Shown here: positions 28,303 to 35,498 of the stretch, piece by piece | Position numbering within the stretch: position 1 is the first letter of the stretch | Layout: each line of letters opens with the position of its first letter | From: Lentilactobacillus kisonensis DSM 19906 = JCM 15041 | GTDB lineage: Bacteria > Bacillota > Bacilli > Lactobacillales > Lactobacillaceae | Direction: 5' to 3' | Assembly (NCBI RefSeq): GCF_001434135.1 | Contig: NZ_AZEB01000001.1 | Coordinates: forward strand, 124,001 to 188,000 | Length of the DNA stretch: 64,000 nucleotides | Notes under the pieces: model-generated | The model's database searches: none | What the model saw: only the letters and a program-made list of their open reading frames with translations | What the model was told of the DNA's origin: nothing | Program-made: the position numbers and the translations under genes

Positions 28303-28716
28303 ATGAAGGATATTCTTCCAGCACTTAATTCTGCTGCTAAAAATCATAAGGCTCAATTATTTGCAATAACAAAGGAAACAGGACTTACTATTTCAGAATG
28401 GAAGTTGCTTTGCCAGGTAATTGACGGTAACACAACTCAGGAGACGCTTTCGTCACGAACCAAATTAGATATCTCAACACTTTCTAGACAGCTGAAAAAG
28501 CTGGTCGAAAAGGAAATGATTGAAAAGACGGCGGTTGGCAAAGACAAACGACAATTGATCTACAACGTCACGCCAAAGGGAATCAATTCGAGTACATACG
28601 TGAAAACGAAGCTTGATGAATTAACTGAACGGATTTTTAATCACTGGACTGATGAAGAAAAAAATTTATTAAAGATTTTAATGAACCGATTAGAACAGAG
28701 CCTAGGCAGAATATAA
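28303..28716 (+). CDS. MarR family transcriptional regulator
   Basis: A 137-residue winged-helix protein. It has the MarR order: dimerisation helix, then ISEWKLLCQVIDG, recognition helix LDISTLSRQLKKLVEKEMIEK, and wing VGKDKRQLIYNVTPKG with the characteristic D-x-R. CGGAGG supports the ATG. It lies 20 bases before the DegV gene and may share its transcript. Ligand and targets cannot be told from sequence. Confidence 0.88.
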   Translation: MKDILPALNSAAKNHKAQLFAITKETGLTISEWKLLCQVIDGNTTQETLSSRTKLDISTLSRQLKKLVEKEMIEKTAVGKDKRQLIYNVTPKGINSSTYVKTKLDELTERIFNHWTDEEKNLLKILMNRLEQSLGRI

Positions 28717-28735
28717 TTATGAGCAGGTGGATTTA

Positions 28736-29608
28736 ATGAAGATTGCCATTGTAACAGATAGCACTGCATATTTAACAAAGGAAGAACAACAAAAATATCA
28801 TATTAAAGTCGTGGTCATTCCCGTTATTATTGATGGTAAAGAGTATCAAGAAGGCGTTGACCTCACAACTGAAGCATTTTATCAGAAATTGAAAACGTCA
28901 AACTCGTTTCCAAGCACCTCACAGCCGCCGGTTGGTGAAATGATTGAATTATATGAGTCACTGGCACATGAGGGGTATGATACGGTTATCAGCATTCATT
29001 TGGCAAGTACAATTTCCGGCTTTTATAGTTCGTTGGAACAGATTGCACCGTCTATTGAAAATATCAAAGTTATTCCGTACGACTCTAAAATTACGGTTAA
29101 ACTAATGGGTTATTTAGCAATTCAGGCTAGCAAAATGGCTAAACTTGGTCGAACGCCTGAGCAGATCATCAAATACCTTGACAATCTACGATCAACGATT
29201 GATGAATTATTTGTTGTTGATGACCTTCAAAACCTCGTTCGTGGCGGTCGTTTATCCAATGCTTCAGCGTTTATTGGCGGTATTTTGAAAATAAAGCCCT
29301 TGTTAACCTTTGATGATAATAGTAATGAAATTGTGGCCTTTGAAAAAATTCGGTCTCGCAAAAAAGCACTTAAACGGGTAGAAGAATTATTTGCAAAAGC
29401 GCAGCAACGAGCAACGTACCCATTACGAGCCTTGGTGATCAATGGAAATGATCCTAAAGCTGGTAATGAGTGGGCAAACAAAATTCACGAACTTTATCCA
29501 GAAATGATAATTGAGCAAAGTTATTTTGGCCCAACCATTGGAACCCACTTAGGAGACAAGGCTTTGGCACTTGCTTGGCTTCGTGATTTTGACCAAGATC
29601 AATTATAA
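28736..29608 (+). CDS. DegV family fatty-acid-binding protein
   Basis: DegV (FakB-type) proteins bind fatty acids and present them to the kinase FakA for entry into phospholipid synthesis. The 3' end of fakA lies at the far right of this window. The ATG at 28736 (MKIAIVTDSTAYLTKEE) follows AGGTGG by six bases. The 290-residue protein has SNSFPSTSQPPVGEMIELYE, ISIHLASTISGFYSS (ligand-pocket serine region) and LQNLVRGGRLSNASAFIGG. Lactobacilli carry several paralogues with different acyl preference, and this one's preference is unknown. Confidence 0.88.
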   Translation: MKIAIVTDSTAYLTKEEQQKYHIKVVVIPVIIDGKEYQEGVDLTTEAFYQKLKTSNSFPSTSQPPVGEMIELYESLAHEGYDTVISIHLASTISGFYSSLEQIAPSIENIKVIPYDSKITVKLMGYLAIQASKMAKLGRTPEQIIKYLDNLRSTIDELFVVDDLQNLVRGGRLSNASAFIGGILKIKPLLTFDDNSNEIVAFEKIRSRKKALKRVEELFAKAQQRATYPLRALVINGNDPKAGNEWANKIHELYPEMIIEQSYFGPTIGTHLGDKALALAWLRDFDQDQL

Positions 29609-29627
29609 AATAAAAACAATTCTGTGT

Positions 29628-29678
29628 AGTAACCATTTAATGTTCGGCAAACGCCGGTTAAATGATTGCTTTTTTTGT
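29628..29678 (+). terminator. Terminator of the degV gene
   Basis: AACCATTTAATGTTCGGC pairs with GCCGGTTAAATGATT around an AAAC loop, followed by GCTTTTTTTG. It separates degV from the folate riboswitch region. Confidence 0.88.
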
Positions 29679-29711
29679 TTAATGTGATAAACTTTAATAG
29701 TTACATAATTA

Positions 29712-29830
29712 AATCTGGGGTAGGATTCAACGCGTTAAGTGTCGAAGGAACGGAATGTGAACTTCGAACGAAAAATAAAAAGCTTCGACTTGCTTTTTAT
29801 TTGCGGTGTTGTTTCCGCATTCACCGTCTT
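29712..29830 (+). promoter_or_regulatory. Tetrahydrofolate (THF) riboswitch upstream of folT
   Basis: The aptamer core follows the known folT-motif order. GGTAGGATTCAACGCGTTAAGTG at 29719-29741 (split as GGTAGGATTCAAC and GCGTTAAGTG) contains the invariant GCGTTAAGTG. Next come P3 TCGAAG/CTTCGA around CGGAATGTGAA, then the conserved ACGAA, a P4 helix AATAAAAAGC/GCTTTTTATT, and the 3' strand GCGGTG followed by CCGCATTCACC. GAATG and CATTC can form the expected loop pseudoknot. Downstream, CTCC at 29857-29860 can pair with GGAG of the folT ribosome site at 29867-29870, so control of translation is plausible. The next gene encodes the folate transporter subunit, the usual target of this class. 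Confidence 0.92.
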
Positions 29831-29881
29831 ATTTAGAACCTCTAAATATTGGTGAGCTCCTTCTTAGGAGATGTCAGCATT

Positions 29882-30412
29882 ATGAAGTCATTATCATTAG
29901 GGTTTAGAAAGTTACGGACGTTAGATGTCGTTGTTTTAGGTGTTTTAATGGCATTAACGCTAATTTTAGGAAGATTTACTGTTGGCACTGAGTTTTTGAG
30001 GTTAAGCTTTGGTTTTGTGATCACTGCCATTGCCGGCTACCTTTATGGTCCCTTATGGACTTCTGTGATGGCTGCGGTTGGTGACGTTATTGGAACTTTG
30101 ATTTCTGGTAGTCCATATTTCCCCGGCTTCACGGTTTCTGCAATTTTGGGAGCAGCTATCTATGGCTTCTTCTTTTACAATCAAGCCATTAGCTGGAAGC
30201 GGGTCATTTTCTCTCAGTTGATTATTGCGATTTTTGTTAACGCTGCGTTGAATACCTTCTGGTTAACGGTCTTGTATAAGACACCGTTTTTTGCGTTGCT
30301 GCCAATTAGGACACTAAAAGAAGCTATTATGACACCAATTCAAATTGCAATTATTTATTTTGTGTTGAATTCAAAGAGTTTTACAACAATCAAAAATCGA
30401 CTATTAAATTAG
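29882..30412 (+). CDS. folT: Folate ECF transporter substrate-binding subunit FolT
   Basis: The membrane S component that captures folate and works with the shared EcfA/EcfA'/EcfT module encoded elsewhere. The ATG at 29882 follows TTAGGAG. An upstream TTG at 29849 would add 11 residues and lies inside the regulatory hairpin. The 176-residue protein has about five to six membrane segments, LDVVVLGVLMALTLILGRF at the start, GYLYGPLWTSVMAAVGDVIG and LNTFWLTVLYKTPFFALLPI, all typical of FolT. It is preceded by a THF riboswitch and followed by its own terminator, so it is controlled apart from folB onward. Confidence 0.93.
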   Translation: MKSLSLGFRKLRTLDVVVLGVLMALTLILGRFTVGTEFLRLSFGFVITAIAGYLYGPLWTSVMAAVGDVIGTLISGSPYFPGFTVSAILGAAIYGFFFYNQAISWKRVIFSQLIIAIFVNAALNTFWLTVLYKTPFFALLPIRTLKEAIMTPIQIAIIYFVLNSKSFTTIKNRLLN

Positions 30413-30419
30413 TCTATCT

Positions 30420-30467
30420 GCGACACGCAGTACACGTTTAACGTTGTACTTGTGGGCCGCTTTTTTG
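30420..30467 (+). terminator. Terminator between folT and folB
   Basis: A long imperfect stem (GCGACACGCAGTACACG with CGTTGTACTTGTGGGCCGC) is followed by six T. It implies that the folB-folP genes have a separate promoter or depend on read-through. Confidence 0.82.
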
Positions 30468-30520
30468 TATAGACTTTGTTTAGATAGTGATTTAGATAGT
30501 GTATGAAAGGAATGCGTTTT

Positions 30521-30868
30521 ATGTATACAATCAAGTTAAATAATATGCAGTTTCATGCTCATATAGGGGTCTTGCCAGAGGAAAAGGTTGTTGGTCAGGC
30601 ACTTCAAATTGATTTGGTTACGGAGATCGATGCCGAACCAAAAGATGACCAATTGTCAACGACTGTTTCTTATGGTGATTTTTATCAACATGTTCAGCAA
30701 ATTGTCACCAACAGCAGGGTTAATCTGATTGAAACACTGGCTCAGTCAATTATTTCGACAATCAAGTCTTTAGACAACCGGATTGGTAAAACGACCGTTA
30801 AAATTAGAAAAGTCGGATTACCAATCGATGGGATTATGGATAACGTGGAAATAGAAATGGAGCGATAG
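30521..30868 (+). CDS. folB: Dihydroneopterin aldolase
   Basis: It cleaves dihydroneopterin to 6-hydroxymethyl-dihydropterin and glycolaldehyde. The ATG at 30521 (MYTIKLNNMQFHAHIGVLPEE) follows AAAGGA. An ATG six codons earlier is open but has no ribosome site. The 115-residue protein has the substrate glutamate in HIGVLPEEKVVGQ, VSYGDFYQHV, NLIETLAQSI (second substrate glutamate) and the KPxxP-like KVGLPIDG. It starts folB-folKE-folC-folP, genes separated by at most three bases or overlapping. Confidence 0.95.
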   Translation: MYTIKLNNMQFHAHIGVLPEEKVVGQALQIDLVTEIDAEPKDDQLSTTVSYGDFYQHVQQIVTNSRVNLIETLAQSIISTIKSLDNRIGKTTVKIRKVGLPIDGIMDNVEIEMER

Positions 30869-30871
30869 CGG

Positions 30872-31936
30872 ATGGAAGATGTCTATTTAAGCTTAGGAAG
30901 TAACATTGGCAACCGGCAGCAGTATCTAAATGCGGCGATCACGCTTCTTGGAAATAATCGTCAAATAATAATTGAACGAGTGGCTAATTTTTACGAAACA
31001 TCACCGGTCGGTAACGTCTCCCAACGACCCTTTGTCAATACGGCGGTTAAAATAGCGACAACCCTTGAACCGGATGATCTCTTGCTGGTAATTCATCAAA
31101 TTGAAAAGCGACTGCATAGGTCGCGAAAGATTCATTGGGGGCCGCGAACATTAGACATTGATATTATTTTTTACGGCCAACGGGTTGTTCATTCAGATGA
31201 TCTAGAAATTCCGCACCCTGAAGCCTTCAACCGTCGATTTGTTTTGATCCCAATCAAGGAATTAGTCGATCACTCATTTCCGTATTACGAACAAATAACC
31301 AGGGCAATTACCCACATTAATTCCAAAGATCAGGAGCTCAAGCCCGTATCAGCAAAGGATAATCGTGGTAATATCATTGAACGGGCAACTACAAGTATCC
31401 TAACGGCCATCGGTGAGGATCCCAGCCGAGCGGGCCTGCTAGAAACCCCTAATCGCGTAAGTCGAATGGATGCCGAAATCTTTTCATCAGTGGGATTAAC
31501 CGACTTTACAGATTATAAATTATTTCATTCAGAGGATTCTGACCAATCCAAAATGATTATGATGAATAATTTGCCATTTTATTCAATGTGCGAACACCAC
31601 ATGATGCCATTTTGGGGAAGTGTTAACGTCGCCTACATGCCAGCCAATGGCACAATCATTGGGTTAAGTAAGATTCCACGATTGATTGATTTTGTTTCTC
31701 ACAAATTAACGTTGCAGGAACGATTAACGGATGAAATCATTGATCAGATGACTCGAATCCTGGCGCCAAAGGGAGTTGCGGTCGTTGTTGACGCGCGTCA
31801 TATGTGTGTTGAAATGCGAGGGGTCAAAAGTAGAGGCGCAATTACAAGAACTATTCGCTTTAGCGGTGACTTCGAAAGAAATCAAGCACTACAAAATGAA
31901 TTCCTATCAGCAATTAAGGTGACGGGCAAACAATGA
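30872..31936 (+). CDS. folKE: FolK-FolE fusion: HPPK and GTP cyclohydrolase I
   Basis: One protein of 354 residues carrying two folate enzymes. Residues 1-155 are hydroxymethyl-dihydropterin pyrophosphokinase: YLSLGSNIGNR, NFYETSPVGNVSQRPFVNTA and the ATP/Mg motif GPRTLDIDIIFYG, HPEAFNRRFVLIP. Residues from about 165 are GTP cyclohydrolase I: GEDPSRAGLLETPNRVSRM, the zinc/catalytic motif MCEHHMMPFWG, GLSKIPRLIDF and the zinc cysteine in ARHMCVEMRGV. These catalyse the first committed and a later pterin step. A similar folKE fusion is known in Lactococcus lactis. The stop overlaps folC by ATGA. Confidence 0.95.
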   Translation: MEDVYLSLGSNIGNRQQYLNAAITLLGNNRQIIIERVANFYETSPVGNVSQRPFVNTAVKIATTLEPDDLLLVIHQIEKRLHRSRKIHWGPRTLDIDIIFYGQRVVHSDDLEIPHPEAFNRRFVLIPIKELVDHSFPYYEQITRAITHINSKDQELKPVSAKDNRGNIIERATTSILTAIGEDPSRAGLLETPNRVSRMDAEIFSSVGLTDFTDYKLFHSEDSDQSKMIMMNNLPFYSMCEHHMMPFWGSVNVAYMPANGTIIGLSKIPRLIDFVSHKLTLQERLTDEIIDQMTRILAPKGVAVVVDARHMCVEMRGVKSRGAITRTIRFSGDFERNQALQNEFLSAIKVTGKQ

Positions 31937-33255
31937 CTAAGAAAAACTTTTCATCATTTTTATATAACCATGGTGATCGGATAACTTTACTAAAGCGCGT
32001 ATTAGCTTATTTAGGGCATCCTGATCAGAACTTTTCAATTATTCATATTTGTGGAACGAATGGAAAGGGTTCAACATCTATGATGATTGCTGCTTGCTTA
32101 GAGAATTTGGATCAGCGGGTTGGCCTGTTTACGAGCCCTGCGATTGGTCAGCAAACTAACTGTATTCAGGTAAACGGTGTTGAAATCAGTAAAGGCCATC
32201 TAAATGATCTGTTTATGAAACTGAAGCAAGTGATGGCAATATCCGAGTTTCATGATGCTGAATTATCTGATTTTGAGGCATTGTTTCTCGCCTCAATGCT
32301 TTACTTTTCCGAAGAAGGGGCCGATTATGTTGTTTTAGAATGTGGTTTAGGTGGCGAATTGGACGCTACCAACGCTGTTACAACAACGCTATATTCTATT
32401 TTCACCGAAATTGGACTGGATCATTTGGGTGTTTTGGGTAACTCTTTGGAAGAGATTGTCACAACCAAGTCGAAAATTATTAGACCGGCTAACACAACGA
32501 TTATTGCGCCTCAACATTCGCAAATCATTAATGGCATTATTAAGCGAGAAGCAACGATAAAGGGTGCCAGACTAATTGATGCCGCAAAAACCGTTATAAT
32601 TCACTCTCAAAATATTGGTCAGCAACTAATGGTTGATTACCAGACTAGTCAACAACATGGTCAATTTCAATTCGGGCTATTAGCAAATTACCAGTTAGAA
32701 AATGTTCGAACCGTTATTGCTTGGCTAATTGATTTTTGTCAAAGCAAGCATCTCACTAACCAAATTAGTGACTTGTTAAATCATGCATTAGCAACGATCA
32801 ACGTACCAGGGCGTTTTGAGACCGTGAACAAAAAACCAATGATTATTGTTGACGGCGGGCATAATCTTGATGGTATTACGGCATTTGCCAACACAGTCAA
32901 TACCATTTTTCCACACTACAATAAACTGATTGTGACTGGTTTTTTGAAGGATAAAGATTACCAGGACTCGGTACACAAATTATTAGGAATCAAGCAGGCC
33001 CATTTTATTATCACGGAACCAGACAATGTTGATCGAAGATTAGCAGCAAGACAGCTGCAGCAAGCATTCATAGATGCTTCTGGGATAACCTACCCAGTGT
33101 TTAAGCGGCCCATTACAGCGATTAAAGCTGCGATTAACGCTGCAAACCGCCAATCCAAATTACTAATCTTTGTGGTCGGATCGTTTTATCTATTAAATCC
33201 AATTCGAACGTATTTAATAAACAAGGAGGATAAATACAATGGTGACACTAAATAA
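31933..33255 (+). CDS. folC: Dihydrofolate synthase / folylpolyglutamate synthase
   Basis: A Mur-ligase-family enzyme that adds glutamate to dihydropteroate and/or to THF. The 440-residue protein has the P-loop ICGTNGKGSTSMMI near residue 37, LFTSPAIGQQTNCIQVNG, LECGLGGELDATNA with the carbamylated-lysine-region neighbours, GLDHLGVLG and the C-terminal domain starting VPGRFETVNKKPMIIVDGGHN. Its position between folKE and folP suggests dihydrofolate synthase activity. It starts in the folKE stop (ATGA) and overlaps folP by 17 bases. Confidence 0.94.
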   Translation: MTKKNFSSFLYNHGDRITLLKRVLAYLGHPDQNFSIIHICGTNGKGSTSMMIAACLENLDQRVGLFTSPAIGQQTNCIQVNGVEISKGHLNDLFMKLKQVMAISEFHDAELSDFEALFLASMLYFSEEGADYVVLECGLGGELDATNAVTTTLYSIFTEIGLDHLGVLGNSLEEIVTTKSKIIRPANTTIIAPQHSQIINGIIKREATIKGARLIDAAKTVIIHSQNIGQQLMVDYQTSQQHGQFQFGLLANYQLENVRTVIAWLIDFCQSKHLTNQISDLLNHALATINVPGRFETVNKKPMIIVDGGHNLDGITAFANTVNTIFPHYNKLIVTGFLKDKDYQDSVHKLLGIKQAHFIITEPDNVDRRLAARQLQQAFIDASGITYPVFKRPITAIKAAINAANRQSKLLIFVVGSFYLLNPIRTYLINKEDKYNGDTK

Positions 33256-34087
33256 GCAACGTTTTTCAGGTAGTAACTTTGACTTTAATCTCAGTAAGTC
33301 ACCCATCATATATGCCATCTTGAACCTTACCCCGGATTCCTTCTTTGATGGCGGTGTTAACGCTGGAATAGATAATGTCTTTCAACGAATTGAGCAAGAA
33401 ATGGGTTATGGTGCTGCGATTTTTGAACTTGGCGGAAAATCTTCAAAGCCTCATTTCGACGACATTAGTGCAGATGAAGAATGGGGAAGGGTTGAACCAT
33501 ATTTAAAAGCAATTCAAAAGCGGTTTCCCAATATTATTCTTGGTCTCGATTCGAATACAAATGAAGTTATTGAACGCGGTTTAAAATCAGGCATTCAAAT
33601 TATCAATGACATTGATGGCTTTAATTCTGACGCAAAGCTTCAATTGGTTCAGCAATATCATCCATCGGTGGTCACAATGTTTAACGGCAGAAACTTTGAC
33701 GAACAACCAGATACATTACTTAAGACAATGACTGATTTTTTTGAAAAAGCAATCGGAAATTTACAGTCAGCGGGACTTTCCAAATCAGAAATTATCGTTG
33801 ACCCAGGAGTTGGTTTTTCAAACCATAATACATTAGAATTTGATATCATCAAGATGAAAGCCATTAAGGAGCTTACCAAGCTTAATACGCCAGTAATGAC
33901 GGCGATTTCGCGAAAAAGTTTTGCCAAACGATTATTTGGCTTTGAATTAGAAGATCGTTTGATTCCGACGTTACTTTTTGAAGCCTATATGATTTCGCTT
34001 GGGGGTGGCATACTTCGGGTTCATGACGTTAAAGAAACCAGAGAATTGATTGAGACGTTTAATATTTTTAAGGATGAATTGATGTAG
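33239..34087 (+). CDS. folP: Dihydropteroate synthase, divergent
   Basis: Joins hydroxymethyl-dihydropterin diphosphate and p-aminobenzoate. The TIM-barrel family is clear from AILNLTPDSFFDGG, INDIDGF, VDPGVGF and RVHDVKETRE, and the 282-residue length is normal. Several active-site blocks differ from the textbook form: GGKSSKP for GGESTRP, LDSNTNEV where DT-x-K is usual, and TMFNGRN for the M-H region. SRKSF is kept. AAGGAGG supports the ATG. Activity is still likely given the tight operon, but substrate handling may differ. A terminator follows. Confidence 0.88.
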   Translation: MVTLNKQRFSGSNFDFNLSKSPIIYAILNLTPDSFFDGGVNAGIDNVFQRIEQEMGYGAAIFELGGKSSKPHFDDISADEEWGRVEPYLKAIQKRFPNIILGLDSNTNEVIERGLKSGIQIINDIDGFNSDAKLQLVQQYHPSVVTMFNGRNFDEQPDTLLKTMTDFFEKAIGNLQSAGLSKSEIIVDPGVGFSNHNTLEFDIIKMKAIKELTKLNTPVMTAISRKSFAKRLFGFELEDRLIPTLLFEAYMISLGGGILRVHDVKETRELIETFNIFKDELM

Positions 34088-34150
34088 GAACTATGTTGAA
34101 ATTAAGCGACGACTGGCTAACATGTATTTTAAATACTAAAAAAGTATTAT

Positions 34151-34191
34151 GACCATCCTTGAAACAATTAACAAAGGATGGTCATTTTTTG
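34151..34191 (+). terminator. Terminator of the folate operon
   Basis: Ten-base arms GACCATCCTT and AAGGATGGTC are followed by ATTTTTT. It closes the folB-folP unit immediately before the dif site. Confidence 0.93.
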
Positions 34192-34249
34192 CTAGCGAAT
34201 GATGGAGTAGGTGGGACTGCTATACAGTGTTTTTGGAATTACAAATTCT

Positions 34250-34277
34250 ACTTTACATAATATATATTATACGAAGT
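34250..34277 (-). other. dif: dif chromosome-dimer resolution site (XerC/XerD)
   Basis: Read on the minus strand, the site is ACTTCGTATAA, then TATATA, then TTATGTAAAGT: an 11-6-11 Xer site. Against the B. subtilis dif (arms ACTTCCTAGAA and TTATGTAAACT, centre TATATA) I count 25 of 28 identical bases, with the XerD arm nearly perfect. It lies in a gene-poor stretch, exactly where gene direction changes from mainly plus (left) to mainly minus (right), as expected at the replication terminus. A xerC gene is at 49-50 kb. Confidence 0.88.
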
Positions 34278-34290
34278 AGAGAATTGATAA

Positions 34291-34341
34291 AAAAGAAATG
34301 CCAGTTTAAGATACTAACCAGTATCAGCAACTTGCATTTCT
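34291..34341 (-). terminator. Terminator of the licD gene
   Basis: On the minus strand AGAAATGCAAGTTGCTGATACT pairs (split as AGAAATGC and the following arm) with AGTATCTTAAACTGGCATTTCT, around GGTT, followed by TTTTATC. It ends the minus-strand licD transcript. Confidence 0.8.
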
Positions 34342-34374
34342 AAATTACTAATCATCTTAAACCGACAACTTTAG

Positions 34375-35235
34375 TTAGCCAGCTTCTGCCTTAAAACCAT
34401 TTGCTGATGTTCGTGTGTTTTGAACGTCATCCTCTTGCAGCGGTTGTCGATTATCAACCTTAGCACGTAAAATATGGCGCTGAATGCGTTTCTCAACCGG
34501 TGGTAGTTTCATATAATCACCATACAAACGTTTTAGATATGAATCATACGCAGCTAGTATCGGTACGCGTAAATTTTCAAATGGTACTTGAATCAAATGC
34601 TGCATTTCATCAGGGAAAATGATTTCCTTACCATATGCATATGGTGAAGATAAATTAACATATGGTAAGTCTGGCTGGTCGTCGTACTGAGTCATTGTTC
34701 GTAAACGAAGATTATAAAGTTGCGGCAGCGTTAGTTGACTATATGGATGATTCGTAAGTCCTTGCTCGTCCGCAGAATAAAAGCGCCGTCTAACTTCCAT
34801 TAAGATGTTTTGTAGAACCATCTTTTGATCGGATTGTTGCTGCTTGATTAACGGCATTTTATCGAATGGAAAAACATCAATAAAAATGCCATTGTGCGCT
34901 TTGGCGGCTTCTCGTCCACGTTCTAGAATTTGAGAATCACGCGTCATAACTTTAGCAAAATCATATTCATAACGTGGATTTAACCGGTTTTCTTCGATAA
35001 CGTAATCCGTTGATTCTAGCTCAATTGGTGCGACCGTAAGAAATTTTTCAAAGTCTTGACGGGTCAACCCAATATCAATATCATCGTCCCAAGGAATAAA
35101 ACCATGGTGACGAACCGCACCAATTGCGGAGCCTCCAGTCATAAAATAGTTGATATGGTACTTAGAAATTAGCTTGGCCACTTTCCTTAGAATATCCAAC
35201 TGGATTACGTGAATTTGCTTCATATCAATCATCAT
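34375..35235 (-). CDS. LicD family nucleotidyltransferase-fold protein
   Basis: LicD proteins transfer phosphorylcholine or related phospho-groups to surface glycans. The 286-residue protein has the nucleotidyltransferase-fold motif GGSAIGAVRHHGFIPWDDDI with the DDDID metal site near residue 50, and a family block GIFIDVFPFDKMP. AAGGGGG precedes the ATG, with further in-frame ATGs at codons 2 and 5. It has no membrane segment. It stands alone with its own terminator between dif and a dif-like palindrome, with no glycan genes beside it, so the acceptor is unknown. The terminus is a common place for acquired genes. Confidence 0.85.
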   Translation of the reverse strand: MMIDMKQIHVIQLDILRKVAKLISKYHINYFMTGGSAIGAVRHHGFIPWDDDIDIGLTRQDFEKFLTVAPIELESTDYVIEENRLNPRYEYDFAKVMTRDSQILERGREAAKAHNGIFIDVFPFDKMPLIKQQQSDQKMVLQNILMEVRRRFYSADEQGLTNHPYSQLTLPQLYNLRLRTMTQYDDQPDLPYVNLSSPYAYGKEIIFPDEMQHLIQVPFENLRVPILAAYDSYLKRLYGDYMKLPPVEKRIQRHILRAKVDNRQPLQEDDVQNTRTSANGFKAEAG

Positions 35236-35384
35236 ATTGGAAGCCCCCTTAACTTATTAGTACGATATCATGCCAAAACCTCTTTTACTAATTTTTATTT
35301 ATCAAAAACTATTTTAGACAGTGTACCACGAACGGTCAACTATTTAGTCTTTATTTATACAAATTTATCGTGATTTTATGATAT

Positions 35385-35424
35385 AATATAACTTGATAAA
35401 ACCGATATTTTATTAAGTTATATT
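35385..35424. repeat. dif-like palindrome upstream of xerS
   Basis: AATATAACTTGATAAAA and TTTTATTAAGTTATATT flank a 6-base spacer CCGATA. The 17-base arms match with one mismatch. The inner part, ACTTGATAAAA - CCGATA - TTTTATTAAGT (35391-35418), has the 11-6-11 form of a Xer site and shares 8 of 11 bases with each arm of the dif site 1.1 kb away. XerS of streptococci recognises a site next to its own gene, so this may be the XerS target. It could instead be an operator or a weak terminator. Confidence 0.55.
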
Positions 35425-35498
35425 AAAAAATAATCACTATCCCCATCAGATTTTTGATTATCATAATGATATTATTTGAATTTTAAGGTGATTTTAAA

